Position numbers and translations under genes: made by a program | Shown: positions 16,773-25,119 of the stretch, piece by piece | Position numbering within the stretch: the stretch's first letter is position 1 | Layout: each line of letters opens with the position of its first letter | Source: Bacillus_P idriensis_A | GTDB taxonomy: Bacteria > Bacillota > Bacilli > Bacillales > Bacillaceae | NCBI RefSeq assembly: GCF_050483325.1 | Contig: NZ_JBCMYF010000028.1 | Location: 5,722-69,721, forward strand | Reading direction: 5' to 3' | DNA length: 64,000 nucleotides | The notes under the pieces: model-generated | Database searches by the model: none | The model's input: only the letters and a program-made list of their open reading frames with translations | Told to the model about the DNA's origin: nothing

Positions 16773-17357
16773 ATGAGAAAATGGAAAATAGCCTTTATTG
16801 TTTTACTCAGCTTAAACCTGATCTTTCTGCTTTTTCTAATCGTATCACCGTTTTTGCCTGCTGAACGGCCAAAAACGGAGACTCCGGAGCTGACAAGCTC
16901 AGATACTATTCCTTTTACTGTGAGTTCTTCTAAAAAAGATCTTAATATGCTGATTAATTATTACCTGGTTAAAGAAGCAAAAGCAAAAGAGCTGAATTAT
17001 CGCGTCGAGCTTGAAGAAGAAGTGAATTTATACGGAACCGTAAAAGCCTTCAATAAAGACGTTGATCTTACTCTTTCATTTGATCCAAAAGTGAAAGAAG
17101 ACGGCAATATGCTGCTGAAGGTGAAGCGGCTGTCTATTGGCAGGCTCCCAATACCGGTTCCATATGTTATGAGCTATATTAAAAAGACTTATCCATTGCC
17201 GGAATACGTGTACATTGATCCCAAAAATGAAAGCATTGATGTTCAAATTACAGAGCTTAAATTTAAAAACAATCTGCGCGCAAAAGCGGAATCATTTGAT
17301 TTGAAAAATGATGATATTAAATTTAAACTTTATGTTCCGATGGATATTCAAAATTGA
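16773..17357 (+). CDS. ypmS: YpmS family membrane-anchored protein (DUF2140)
   Basis: 194 aa. Single N-terminal hydrophobic segment (about residues 7-27, IAFIVLLSLNLIFLLFLIVS) followed by an extracellular domain with SSKKDLNMLINYYL and FNKDVDLTLSFDPK typical of DUF2140. Function unknown. Follows ypmR directly. Confidence 0.9.
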   Translation: MRKWKIAFIVLLSLNLIFLLFLIVSPFLPAERPKTETPELTSSDTIPFTVSSSKKDLNMLINYYLVKEAKAKELNYRVELEEEVNLYGTVKAFNKDVDLTLSFDPKVKEDGNMLLKVKRLSIGRLPIPVPYVMSYIKKTYPLPEYVYIDPKNESIDVQITELKFKNNLRAKAESFDLKNDDIKFKLYVPMDIQN

Positions 17358-17365
17358 GTACGTTT

Positions 17366-17405
17366 AAAACACCATATTCTTCTGTGAATATGGTGTTTTC
17401 TTTTT
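17366..17405 (+). terminator. Terminator after ypmS
   Basis: ACACCATATTC / GAATATGGTGT stem, then a T-rich tail. Confidence 0.88.
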
Positions 17406-17654
17406 CCTGAAAATGATTCAAAAGACACCGTACCCCAAATAGCCGGCATCAAAAATCAAAGATTATGGGAACTTCGTTTATAAAGCAAACCTTTTCACAA
17501 GAGCAATCACTTTATAGATAGGAAATAAGTCTTATATTCAGTGTTTTCAGCAGGTTTATTCAGAGTAGAAGGATCAAAATGAAGCATGTATACTAGGAAA
17601 AGATTTAGTCGAAATCAGGCGGGTCAGGACATGCCGGCAAAGGAGGCAGCCTTC

Positions 17655-18803
17655 ATGAAATGTCATTACTGCGGTGAAAAAGAGATAGAACCATTCTCAA
17701 ACTACTGTCCGCATTGCGGAAAAAGAGTATTTATGGATGACAAAGAACGAAAACTCTATCGTTTATCTAAACGATCATTATACATACTCCCAGCAGCAAG
17801 CTTTGCTCTGGTATCAGGTCTATTATTTGCTGCATATGAACTCGAAGCTGCGAAAAATGAAAAAGTAGTCACACTTCAAAAAAAGACGGAACAGGCAGCA
17901 ATAGCAGGAGAATACAAGAAAGCCCTTCACTTTGCTGAACAGGGCATTCAAATAAGAAGGGATTACGATGTTCTGAAACAGGAAAAAGAGCTGATTGTAC
18001 AGATGCAGGGTTATCAGCAGGATTTAGAACAAATAAGAAAGCATATTCAAAATAGCAACTATGAGAAAGCCTCTAAAGAGATTGATCTTTTAACGAGAAT
18101 CATCAGCGGACATTCATCTCCGCTCTACAGCGCGGTGCAGTCTGAACTCATCAAAGCAGACATGAATGTAACGGTTGGAGAAATCAAAGAACAAATAAAT
18201 GAACTGAATTCAATCGAACAGCTGGCTGAAAAACTAAAAGAAATTACTGTACTTGACGCTGCTGAAGCGGATATGGTTAAAAATCAAATTAAATCTAAAA
18301 TGGTCATGATCGGGTCATCGAATGCAGAAGAGGATTTATCCCAGAAGCAATTCAATTCTGCCATAGTAACAGTGGATGAAGCCCTGCAGTATGATGGGGA
18401 TAATGAAAAGCTTTTATCCCTTAAAGATAAAATTATTTCTGAGAAATCTGCATTTGAACAAGCTGAAGAAAAAAGAATTGAGAAAGCAGTTACAGCGGCT
18501 AAAGAAGAAAAAAAGCTAAAAGAAGAAACAGTAAAGGTACAAGAAACGAAGGTAACAGGTAATGAATTTGGGGATGCAATAACCGCGGGGATAATAAAAA
18601 ACATTTCTAAATCCGCGATTCATTCTATAACTGTCCAATTCACCGTTTCAGCAAAAGATGGGAAAGAAATTGAAAGAGGCAAAACAAACGTCTATCCAAA
18701 TGAATTAAAGCCTGGAAAAGAAGCAGAATTTGAACACATCACATATGGCGTAAATGAAGAGGTTACATTTAAGATAGAAAATATTTCATGGTACCAAAGC
18801 TGA
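17655..18803 (+). CDS. Zinc-ribbon membrane protein with coiled-coil and FxLYD-like domain
   Basis: 382 aa. N-terminal zinc ribbon CHYCGEKE...CPHCGK (residues 3-28), one membrane helix (about 45-62), a long Glu/Lys-rich helical region with TPR-like pieces (GEYKKALHFAEQGI), and a C-terminal β domain ending EVTFKIENISWYQS that resembles FxLYD. AGGAGG at 17641-17646 sets ATG 17655. It heads a group with the protease at 18850 and the small membrane protein at 19980. Cell-envelope stress sensing is a guess. Confidence 0.8.
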   Translation: MKCHYCGEKEIEPFSNYCPHCGKRVFMDDKERKLYRLSKRSLYILPAASFALVSGLLFAAYELEAAKNEKVVTLQKKTEQAAIAGEYKKALHFAEQGIQIRRDYDVLKQEKELIVQMQGYQQDLEQIRKHIQNSNYEKASKEIDLLTRIISGHSSPLYSAVQSELIKADMNVTVGEIKEQINELNSIEQLAEKLKEITVLDAAEADMVKNQIKSKMVMIGSSNAEEDLSQKQFNSAIVTVDEALQYDGDNEKLLSLKDKIISEKSAFEQAEEKRIEKAVTAAKEEKKLKEETVKVQETKVTGNEFGDAITAGIIKNISKSAIHSITVQFTVSAKDGKEIERGKTNVYPNELKPGKEAEFEHITYGVNEEVTFKIENISWYQS

Positions 18804-18849
18804 TTTTTTTGAAAAATAAGATTGCAAGGTATCAAAGAAAGGCAGGATT

Positions 18850-19965
18850 ATGAAAAAAAACTGGCTAATCAGCATTACATTGTCTATTCTAATTATCACA
18901 GCAGGAGTCTTTGGCTTCATACACATCCAAAATTCTGCAGCTGAAGATGTTTTTGCTGAGTCTGAAATACTTCATGAAAATAAGGATAATCAGGAGAAGA
19001 CTGAACTAGATTTAAAAGAAATCATCAGAGAAGCCCAAAAAAAGGTTGTCATGGTGGAGCTTGAAGATGGAACAGTCGGCTCAGGGTTTCTTTATAATAA
19101 TAAAGGAGACATCATCACAAACGCACATGTCGCAGCAGGTGTGAAAGATGTTAAAATCAGAACCACGGATGCAAAAGGATTTGACGGGAAAGTGATTGGA
19201 ATCAGCACTGAGACAGATGTTGCTTTGGTGAGAGCAGAGGGATTAAAGAATCAGGAGCCTTTGCAAATATCGAAGAATCATCATGCAGAGCTTGGCCAGG
19301 AAATATTGGCGCTTGGAAGTCCGCTTGGGTTCCAAAATACTGTTACTACAGGGATCATCAGCGGCACAAATCGTGATTTTGATCTTCCACCCTACAAGTA
19401 TTCTGGAGTTTATCAAATTTCTGCTCCTATTGCACCCGGAAACAGCGGAGGCCCTCTTTTAGATAGGGATAATGGACAAGTAATCGGAGTGAATTCTGCG
19501 AGAATGGAAGAAGGAGAGATCGGATTCAGCATACCAATTGAAGATATCCTCCCGCTCGCAGAAAGCTGGTCTCAAAATCCGATGAAATCACTTCCTGCCA
19601 ATCTGGGTCTTGACGATTCAGAGAAAATCAGTGAAAATAAAAAGTTAGAAACAGCTGATTACTTAATCAGCTACTACATAGAGAGCCTTGACTTCCACGA
19701 CTATGTAACGGCCTACTCATTAATAGGGAGCAGCTGGCAGTCTGAAATGTCATATGAAGCATTCAGAAATCAGTTTAAAGATCTATTATCTATTAAAATA
19801 AATCATCTCAAAACAGAAAAAGACGGGGAAAAAATTCTAGTAAATGCAGACATTATCGCTGAGGTAAAACAAAACGGCAAAAAAACTGAGCAGAAATATA
19901 GAGCTTCTTATACAGTGGCATATGAAAATGAACAGGCCAAGATTATCGATGAAAAGAAAAACTAA
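18850..19965 (+). CDS. Membrane-anchored trypsin-like (HtrA-type) serine protease
   Basis: 371 aa. N-terminal anchor (NWLISITLSILIITAGVFGF), then a chymotrypsin-fold domain with His in TNAHVAAGVKD, Asp in TETDVALVRAEG and Ser in IAPGNSGGPLL. No PDZ domain; instead a C-terminal domain of about 100 residues (ADYLISYYIESLDFHDYVTA onward) of unknown role. Faces outside. Lies 46 bp downstream of the zinc-ribbon protein gene, so a shared function is likely. Confidence 0.9.
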   Translation: MKKNWLISITLSILIITAGVFGFIHIQNSAAEDVFAESEILHENKDNQEKTELDLKEIIREAQKKVVMVELEDGTVGSGFLYNNKGDIITNAHVAAGVKDVKIRTTDAKGFDGKVIGISTETDVALVRAEGLKNQEPLQISKNHHAELGQEILALGSPLGFQNTVTTGIISGTNRDFDLPPYKYSGVYQISAPIAPGNSGGPLLDRDNGQVIGVNSARMEEGEIGFSIPIEDILPLAESWSQNPMKSLPANLGLDDSEKISENKKLETADYLISYYIESLDFHDYVTAYSLIGSSWQSEMSYEAFRNQFKDLLSIKINHLKTEKDGEKILVNADIIAEVKQNGKKTEQKYRASYTVAYENEQAKIIDEKKN

Positions 19966-19979
19966 AAGAGGTGATGTGA

Positions 19980-20177
19980 ATGAAAGATGTATTTATGCTA
20001 TTTAGTGCAGCAGGTTTATTCATTTCCATGTACTTTGGCGGAATTGCATATTTTGCGTATGCAGAGGAAAAAACAGATGAAGTGTTCATGAATGTTTCTT
20101 ATTGCGCGGTATTTCTGAGTGCAGCCGTCTATTCTCTTCATTTAAAAGATGAAAAGAAAAGACAGAAAAACAGTTGA
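19980..20177 (+). CDS. Small two-helix membrane protein, 65 aa
   Basis: Starts at ATG 19980 with AGAGGTGATG upstream, 14 bp after the protease gene. Two hydrophobic segments (about residues 4-26 and 38-52) and a basic tail. No family recognised. Last gene of the zinc-ribbon/protease group. Confidence 0.7.
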   Translation: MKDVFMLFSAAGLFISMYFGGIAYFAYAEEKTDEVFMNVSYCAVFLSAAVYSLHLKDEKKRQKNS

Positions 20178-20185
20178 TAGATTGC

Positions 20186-20213
20186 AAAGAGGAGGCGGGG
20201 TGCCTCCTTTTTG
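20186..20213 (+). terminator. Terminator of the zinc-ribbon/protease group
   Basis: GAGGAGGC / GCCTCCTTTTTG hairpin; the next gene on the opposite strand ends just beyond it. Confidence 0.85.
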
Positions 20214-20226
20214 TATACCTTTTTTA

Positions 20227-20445
20227 TTATTGACCTTCTTCAGTTTCTTCTTCAGCGCCATCTTCTTCAGGTGCTTCTTCTGTTGTTTCTTCTTCAGTAC
20301 CCTCTTCAGTAGTTTCTTCTTCAGTACCTTCTGTTTCTTCCGTGGTGTCTTCTTCAGGTGCATCCGTTTCTGTGTCGTTACAAGCAGTCATTAATGAAAT
20401 TGCCAATAAAGAAGCCCCGACTTTTAATAGCATATCTTTTTTCAT
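20227..20445 (-). CDS. Acidic low-complexity lipoprotein
   Basis: 72 aa. Signal peptide with lipobox SLMTAC (Cys about 22). The mature part is almost entirely Glu, Thr, Gly, Asp and Pro with a repeating TEEET/EGTEE pattern and no other domain. ATG 20445 has GGGAGG 10 nt upstream; a long upstream extension has no SD. Likely an extracellular polyanionic tether. The repeat tract makes the length prone to change. Confidence 0.75.
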   Translation of the reverse strand: MKKDMLLKVGASLLAISLMTACNDTETDAPEEDTTEETEGTEEETTEEGTEEETTEEAPEEDGAEEETEEGQ

Positions 20446-20615
20446 TTTCTTTTTTCCTCCCTTGTAACCTATCTGAATGAGATTTTTTAACCTGCATGTC
20501 TGCTGGTCAAACTCATCATAATCGATTTTTGGAGGGAAAATGTCAATTTTACGAAAACTGAACATGCTTTTTACATTCGCTTATTAATTTTACAAATTAT
20601 TAAAAAACGGCTGTT

Positions 20616-21377
20616 TTATCCAATAGCTGCCAAAACCTCCAGCTGTGGAGTTCCATTAGCAAATCCAACAGCAAAAATCGTATAGACCGTATCTGCTTTA
20701 AATTGAACTTTAGGAACCGTCAGAACGACATTATCTGTTCCGGCCACAAGCACTTCCAAATCCATTTTTCCGGGAGTCACTTTAATATTTTTGGTCGCTT
20801 CAAGAAATGGAACATCTTTAAAGAGGACGTCGCCATTTTTTACAGCAATGTCAACCGAAGGAGCATCAGGAGATAAGTGGACAAATTTCACACTGGCTTC
20901 TCCTGCAGGGACGAACGTTCTGTCAACAAATGGATTCAGTCTTAAAGAAGATAGATTTCCTGCAGCTGCTATCGTATATGTGATGCCTGGCAGAAGCATA
21001 TACATGTCAGACAGGACAGGGCGGTTTGTTGTTCCGGCAGCATATAAATCGACCCGGTATTGGCCGGCAGGCAATGTGAGGTAATCGCTGATCTCCTTGT
21101 ATTTCACATTTTGCAGGGTCAGTTTCCCGTTAACATAAATATCGACAGCCGGTGCGTCTGGAGATGCATGAATTACTCTGACTCTCGACATTCCGGGCTC
21201 GAGTTGAGCCTGAGGCAAACGTGCTGTATGGTATTGCATGCTGTAGATCCATTTTTGCATGGCATTTAAATGTTTCTGATAATATATGACATGCTTTTCT
21301 GGATCGCTGTATTTATAAAATTGCGCAAGCATATCGTACATCATGGCTTTTTCAGCATATTTATTCTTCTCATTCAT
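20616..21377 (-). CDS. DUF4397 domain protein without signal peptide
   Basis: 253 aa. N-terminal helical part (residues 1-60, includes MLAQFYKYSDPEKHVIYYQK), then two DUF4397 β repeats each starting VRVIHASPDAPAVDIYVNGK and VKFVHLSPDAPSVDIAVKNG. No signal peptide and no anchor, unlike its relative at 25088-25897. ATG 21377 chosen because GGGAGTG lies 7 nt upstream. Role unknown; the lack of export signals suggests an intracellular or spore-associated location. Confidence 0.85.
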   Translation of the reverse strand: MNEKNKYAEKAMMYDMLAQFYKYSDPEKHVIYYQKHLNAMQKWIYSMQYHTARLPQAQLEPGMSRVRVIHASPDAPAVDIYVNGKLTLQNVKYKEISDYLTLPAGQYRVDLYAAGTTNRPVLSDMYMLLPGITYTIAAAGNLSSLRLNPFVDRTFVPAGEASVKFVHLSPDAPSVDIAVKNGDVLFKDVPFLEATKNIKVTPGKMDLEVLVAGTDNVVLTVPKVQFKADTVYTIFAVGFANGTPQLEVLAAIG

Positions 21378-21525
21378 ATTCGCGCACTCCCATCTATTCA
21401 TTCGTCATTAACATATGAGAGGGAATGGGTGGATGTCACAAGTTTTTTTATTGAAATGACCCATGTTTTAGGGAACGGCAAGTAGGGTAGGTTACTCTTG
21501 AGGTCTAAATCTGGAGGAATGAATC

Positions 21526-22326
21526 ATGGAGCATTATGATCAAAACGTTGGAGAAGTCACACTTTCTTATTCAGATGATGGAGCGGGGCATTGTATTGTT
21601 CTGCTGCACGGGTTTTGCGGAAGCCGCGAATACTTTCAAAAAGTGATTCCGGAACTGTCAGAAAAATATCGCGTGATCGCTGTCGATTTAAGAGGTCATG
21701 GACATTCAAGCACAGCCAAAGGTGATTACAGGATTGAACAAATGGCAGATGATCTTGCAAAATTAATTCAAGTTCTCGAAATTGACAAAGTGACCATGAT
21801 CGGCCACTCACTCGGAGGTTATGTAACCCTTGCTTTTGCAAACAGGTTTTCAGATATGCTCCACTCATTCTCGCTTTTGCATTCAACTGCTCTTCAAGAT
21901 GATGAAGGCGGTAAGGCTAATCGCGAAAAGGGAATCAAGCGCATTGAGCACGAAGGAATAAAAGGATTTATAGAAGATTTAATTCCAAAGTTATTTTCGC
22001 CTGAGAACTTAGAGAAATTTAAGGGTGAAGTGGAAGCAGCAAAACAAATCGGTTTTAAAACCTCTGAATACGGAGCAATAGGAGCCTTAGAGGCAATGAA
22101 AAATCGGAAGGATCTGCAAGAAGTGCTGAAAAAAGAAGATCTGCCCATTCTGCTTATTGCAGGCAGAAATGATCAGATTATCCCAGCTGAAAAAACGTTA
22201 TTACATAAGGGAAATCATATTACAGAACGTGTGCTTGAAAACAGCGGACATATGGGGATGCTTGAGGAGCCTGAACAAGTAACGGAGATTATCTTTGAAT
22301 TTCTCGGAAAACACGGCAAGCAATAA
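21526..22326 (+). CDS. Alpha/beta hydrolase
   Basis: 266 aa. HGFCGSREYF oxyanion region, GHSLGG nucleophile elbow near residue 95, Asp in IAGRNDQIIP and His in ENSGHMGMLEEP complete the triad. Substrate unknown. SD GGAGG before ATG 21526. Stand-alone gene with terminator. Confidence 0.9.
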   Translation: MEHYDQNVGEVTLSYSDDGAGHCIVLLHGFCGSREYFQKVIPELSEKYRVIAVDLRGHGHSSTAKGDYRIEQMADDLAKLIQVLEIDKVTMIGHSLGGYVTLAFANRFSDMLHSFSLLHSTALQDDEGGKANREKGIKRIEHEGIKGFIEDLIPKLFSPENLEKFKGEVEAAKQIGFKTSEYGAIGALEAMKNRKDLQEVLKKEDLPILLIAGRNDQIIPAEKTLLHKGNHITERVLENSGHMGMLEEPEQVTEIIFEFLGKHGKQ

Positions 22327-22332
22327 TTGATT

Positions 22333-22375
22333 AAAACAGGGACTAAATGGATGGTCAATTCAGTCCCTGTTTTTG
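22333..22375 (+). terminator. Terminator after alpha/beta hydrolase gene
   Basis: ACAGGGACT / AGTCCCTGTTTTTG hairpin. Confidence 0.88.
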
Positions 22376-22476
22376 TGTTTTCCTGCATTTAAGATTTGGA
22401 TTGCGCCAAGACAGATAATTTAAGTACTTAGTCGAACTCAATAATCGAAGTTGCCTTAATCGTTTGTAAAAAAAGC

Positions 22477-22505
22477 AAAAACGCCCAGGATCACTAAGCG
22501 TTTTA
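22477..22505 (-). terminator. Terminator of the minus-strand zinc-ribbon gene
   Basis: On the minus strand AAACGCT / GGCGTTTTTGC followed by a T-rich run. Confidence 0.7.
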
Positions 22506-22515
22506 AAATGGTCAA

Positions 22516-22764
22516 TTAATTTTGATTCAATTCGGCAAGCTTCACAAACGTGAGTTCATCTTCAATTAATCCGCATGCGCCGCATTGCACTTTGTAATGC
22601 GGGCCTTTATAGGCTAAATGAAAAGGGTCGAGTGCTTCTTGAGAAAATTCCTGAACAACGCTTCCGGTTTGAGGGTCAAGTTTGACGGACTTTGGCGTCT
22701 GTTCAATTAAGTTAAACCTGGTTCGATTCGTCTTGCAGTTTGGACACAGGTAAGGTGCAGTCAT
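22516..22764 (-). CDS. Small zinc-ribbon protein
   Basis: 82 aa with CPNC at residues 7-10 and CGAC near 61-64, giving a four-Cys zinc ribbon around a charged middle. No named family recognised. SD GAGAGGAGG-like sequence upstream of ATG 22764. Lies next to ypoP on the same strand. Confidence 0.75.
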   Translation of the reverse strand: MTAPYLCPNCKTNRTRFNLIEQTPKSVKLDPQTGSVVQEFSQEALDPFHLAYKGPHYKVQCGACGLIEDELTFVKLAELNQN

Positions 22765-22833
22765 AGAGAAACCTCCTCTCGTTATAGGGGTATTTTTTCC
22801 ATAACAAGGGAGGATTATGTATTTGCTTCTTGA

Positions 22834-23259
22834 TTATTTGGACCGGTCGAGCTTTCCGAAAAGCTGGATCAGCTGATAAAGCTCTTTATCTGTGTAGCAT
22901 TCAAAACGCTTTGAAAAAAATTCCGTTTTCTTGCTTTCAAATTCGGTTAATACAAGATGGCCTTTATCAGTCAGGTCGATTACGGTGATGCGGCGGTCAT
23001 TAGGAGACCTTTTTCTTGTAATTAGGTCTTTGCCAATCAAAGAATCCGTTACAGTAGTAATATGACTTGCTGAAACATCAAGCTCTTTTGCCAAAACGCT
23101 TGAATTGAGCGGTCCGTTATCTTTTAAGCTTTTAAGAACAATAAATTCGTTTCGCGACAGGACATTGCTGAGAACCTGGTTTATTTCATTTCTGAGCTGC
23201 CGAACGATATTTCTCATTAAAGATTCCATTTCATACATCATTTGTTCACGATTTTCCAC
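22834..23259 (-). CDS. ypoP: MarR family regulator YpoP
   Basis: 141 aa, the length of B. subtilis YpoP. Winged helix with NGPLNSSVLAKELDVSASHI (recognition helix region) and wing RKRSPNDRRITVIDLTDKG. GTG 23259 has GGGAGG 6 nt upstream. Divergent from msrAB, so a role in its control is possible, though no operator was identified. Confidence 0.88.
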   Translation of the reverse strand: MENREQMMYEMESLMRNIVRQLRNEINQVLSNVLSRNEFIVLKSLKDNGPLNSSVLAKELDVSASHITTVTDSLIGKDLITRKRSPNDRRITVIDLTDKGHLVLTEFESKKTEFFSKRFECYTDKELYQLIQLFGKLDRSK

Positions 23260-23438
23260 GATTAAACCTCCCGGGCAGACCAATAGAGAACAGAATTGTT
23301 CATCTACTTAAATATTCATTAAATGTAATGAAACAAACTTAGATTGTCAAGAACAACTGAGTCAGAGAGCAGAATTATGGGATTTATAGCTGAAAATGAT
23401 ATAATTGGAGCATAGATTCACGCAGAGGAGGAAATAAG

Positions 23439-24386
23439 ATGACTGAGAAAAAAACAGAGCTTGCAGCTTTTGCAGGAGGCTGCTTCTGGTGCATGGTTCA
23501 GCCGTTTGATGAACTTCCGGGCATCATTAGTGTAACTTCAGGATACACAGGCGGCCATAAAGAAAATCCAACCTATGAAGAAGTATGCAGCGAAACAACC
23601 GGCCACTACGAGGCTGTTCAAATTGCATTCAATCCGGATATTTTTCCTTACGAGAGGCTGCTTGATCTTTTCTGGCAGCAGATAGATCCGACAGATGCCG
23701 GCGGTCAATTCTACGATCGCGGTGATTCTTACCGCACAGCCATCTTCTTTCATAATGAAAAACAGCAGCAGCTTGCGGAGGAATCCAAGAAAAAGCTTGA
23801 AGAAAGCGGCCGCTTCAAAAAGCCGATCGTAACTGAAATCCTGCCTGCCAAACCGTTTTACGAAGCAGAAGACTACCATCAGCAATACTACCAAAAAAGT
23901 CCTGTAAGATATACTCAGTACCGCAAAGGCTCAGGCCGTGATGCTTACATTAAAGATCATTGGGACAAAAACGATCTTAAAGAAAAATTAACACCGATTC
24001 AGTACGAAGTCACTCAAAACAACGGTACGGAACGCCCATTTCAAAATGAATATTATGACCATGAGCAGGACGGCATATATGTAGATATCGTTTCCGGAAA
24101 ACCGCTTTTCAGCTCAACAGACAAATACGATGCGGGCTGCGGATGGCCAAGTTTCACCAAGCCGATTACAGACCATGAAGTTGTAGAGAAAAAAGATTTT
24201 TCACATTTCATGATCCGGACAGAAGTCAGAAGCAAATCAGCAGATTCTCATCTCGGACACGTTTTTAACGATGGTCCAGGACAAAATGGGCTCAGATACT
24301 GCATTAACTCTGCAGCGCTGCGGTTTGTTCCGAAAGAAGACCTTGAAAAAGAGGGTTACGGAAAATATTTGGTTCTGTTTCAATAA
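23439..24386 (+). CDS. msrAB: Bifunctional methionine sulfoxide reductase MsrA-MsrB fusion
   Basis: 315 aa. N-terminal MsrA domain with the catalytic Cys in GGCFWCM (near residue 15) reduces Met-S-sulfoxide. C-terminal MsrB domain (from about 175) with CGWPSF and catalytic RYCINSAALRF reduces the R form. The MsrB part lacks the zinc CxxC pair in front of GKPLFSS. B. subtilis has separate msrA and msrB at the matching locus, so this is a fusion. No signal peptide, so cytosolic. SD GAGGAGG before ATG 23439. Confidence 0.95.
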   Translation: MTEKKTELAAFAGGCFWCMVQPFDELPGIISVTSGYTGGHKENPTYEEVCSETTGHYEAVQIAFNPDIFPYERLLDLFWQQIDPTDAGGQFYDRGDSYRTAIFFHNEKQQQLAEESKKKLEESGRFKKPIVTEILPAKPFYEAEDYHQQYYQKSPVRYTQYRKGSGRDAYIKDHWDKNDLKEKLTPIQYEVTQNNGTERPFQNEYYDHEQDGIYVDIVSGKPLFSSTDKYDAGCGWPSFTKPITDHEVVEKKDFSHFMIRTEVRSKSADSHLGHVFNDGPGQNGLRYCINSAALRFVPKEDLEKEGYGKYLVLFQ

Positions 24387-24422
24387 AAAATAAGGACAGC
24401 CTGCGGGCTGTCCTTATTTTTT
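24385..24422 (+). terminator. Terminator after msrAB
   Basis: AATAAGGACAGC / GCTGTCCTTATTTTTT hairpin. Confidence 0.92.
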
Positions 24423-24475
24423 GGGCAGGAAGTGAATGAGCGAAAAGGCAATATCAGGTACATGATTTAGACCGC

Positions 24476-24504
24476 AAAAAAGACAGCCTTGAAGCTGTCT
24501 TTTA
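24476..24504 (-). terminator. Terminator of the sortase operon
   Basis: Minus-strand AAAAGACAGC / GCTGTCTTTTTT hairpin overlapping the sortase stop codon. Confidence 0.85.
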
Positions 24505-25119
24505 AGATGTTTCTTTAAGTTTAGCGGTGACTACCAGCCGCTCAAGATGCGTCTTTTCCGTTCGGTCAAACGTCCCCGTACAAGTGATTAAATTCAGCTT
24601 CTTCTCCTGACTGAATCCAAAGATAGAAGGCAGTGGAGCATCGTCATACGCGTAGGCTTTTTTATCCTGTACAACAAATGTTAACTCTTCACCATTTTTG
24701 CCGTATACAATGACTTCTCCACCGGGTTCGATGTCTTTTAAGCGGAAGAAAACAGCGGGTCCGGTTTTGTTGTCAACGTGACCGGCGATGACCGAGTTTC
24801 CGTTTTCGCCTGGCCGGGCACCATTTTCATACCAGGCTGTCAGCTTGTCATCGGAGGGGAGCTCCATCGTCCCGTCATTAGTCAGACCGGCAGATTCGAC
24901 ATTCGCTTCAATGTCTAAGGATGGGACAACGATTCGTACAGGAATGATTCCTTGTTCAGAAGACTGTGCATTGTCCGGCTGAAAGCTTGCTTTCGCCGGC
25001 GCTTGTTCAGTTCGTTTTTCAATCTTTACAGGAATGACTTCCTCATCGTCTGCACATCCGGACAAAAGCAGGAACAGGGCAGCGATTTTAATGGCTGCTT
25101 GCTTTTTTCTTGTAGCCAT
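24502..25119 (-). CDS. Class F sortase
   Basis: 205 aa. N-terminal hydrophobic segment with a lipobox-like LLLSGC, then the sortase β-barrel: catalytic His in VIAGHVDNKTGPAVFF near 117, Cys in LITCTGTFD near 178, Arg in HLERLVVTAKL near 192. The small size and GHVD...VFFRL pattern fit class F. Its ATG lies inside the 3' end of the DUF4397 gene (32-nt overlap in another frame), so translation is probably coupled to that of its presumed substrate. Confidence 0.9.
   Translation of the reverse strand: MATRKKQAAIKIAALFLLLSGCADDEEVIPVKIEKRTEQAPAKASFQPDNAQSSEQGIIPVRIVVPSLDIEANVESAGLTNDGTMELPSDDKLTAWYENGARPGENGNSVIAGHVDNKTGPAVFFRLKDIEPGGEVIVYGKNGEELTFVVQDKKAYAYDDAPLPSIFGFSQEKKLNLITCTGTFDRTEKTHLERLVVTAKLKETS

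Noticed and set aside
20149..20394. Phe/Ser-rich plus-strand frame
   Set aside because: It is the antisense shadow of the Glu/Thr-rich lipoprotein repeat tract.
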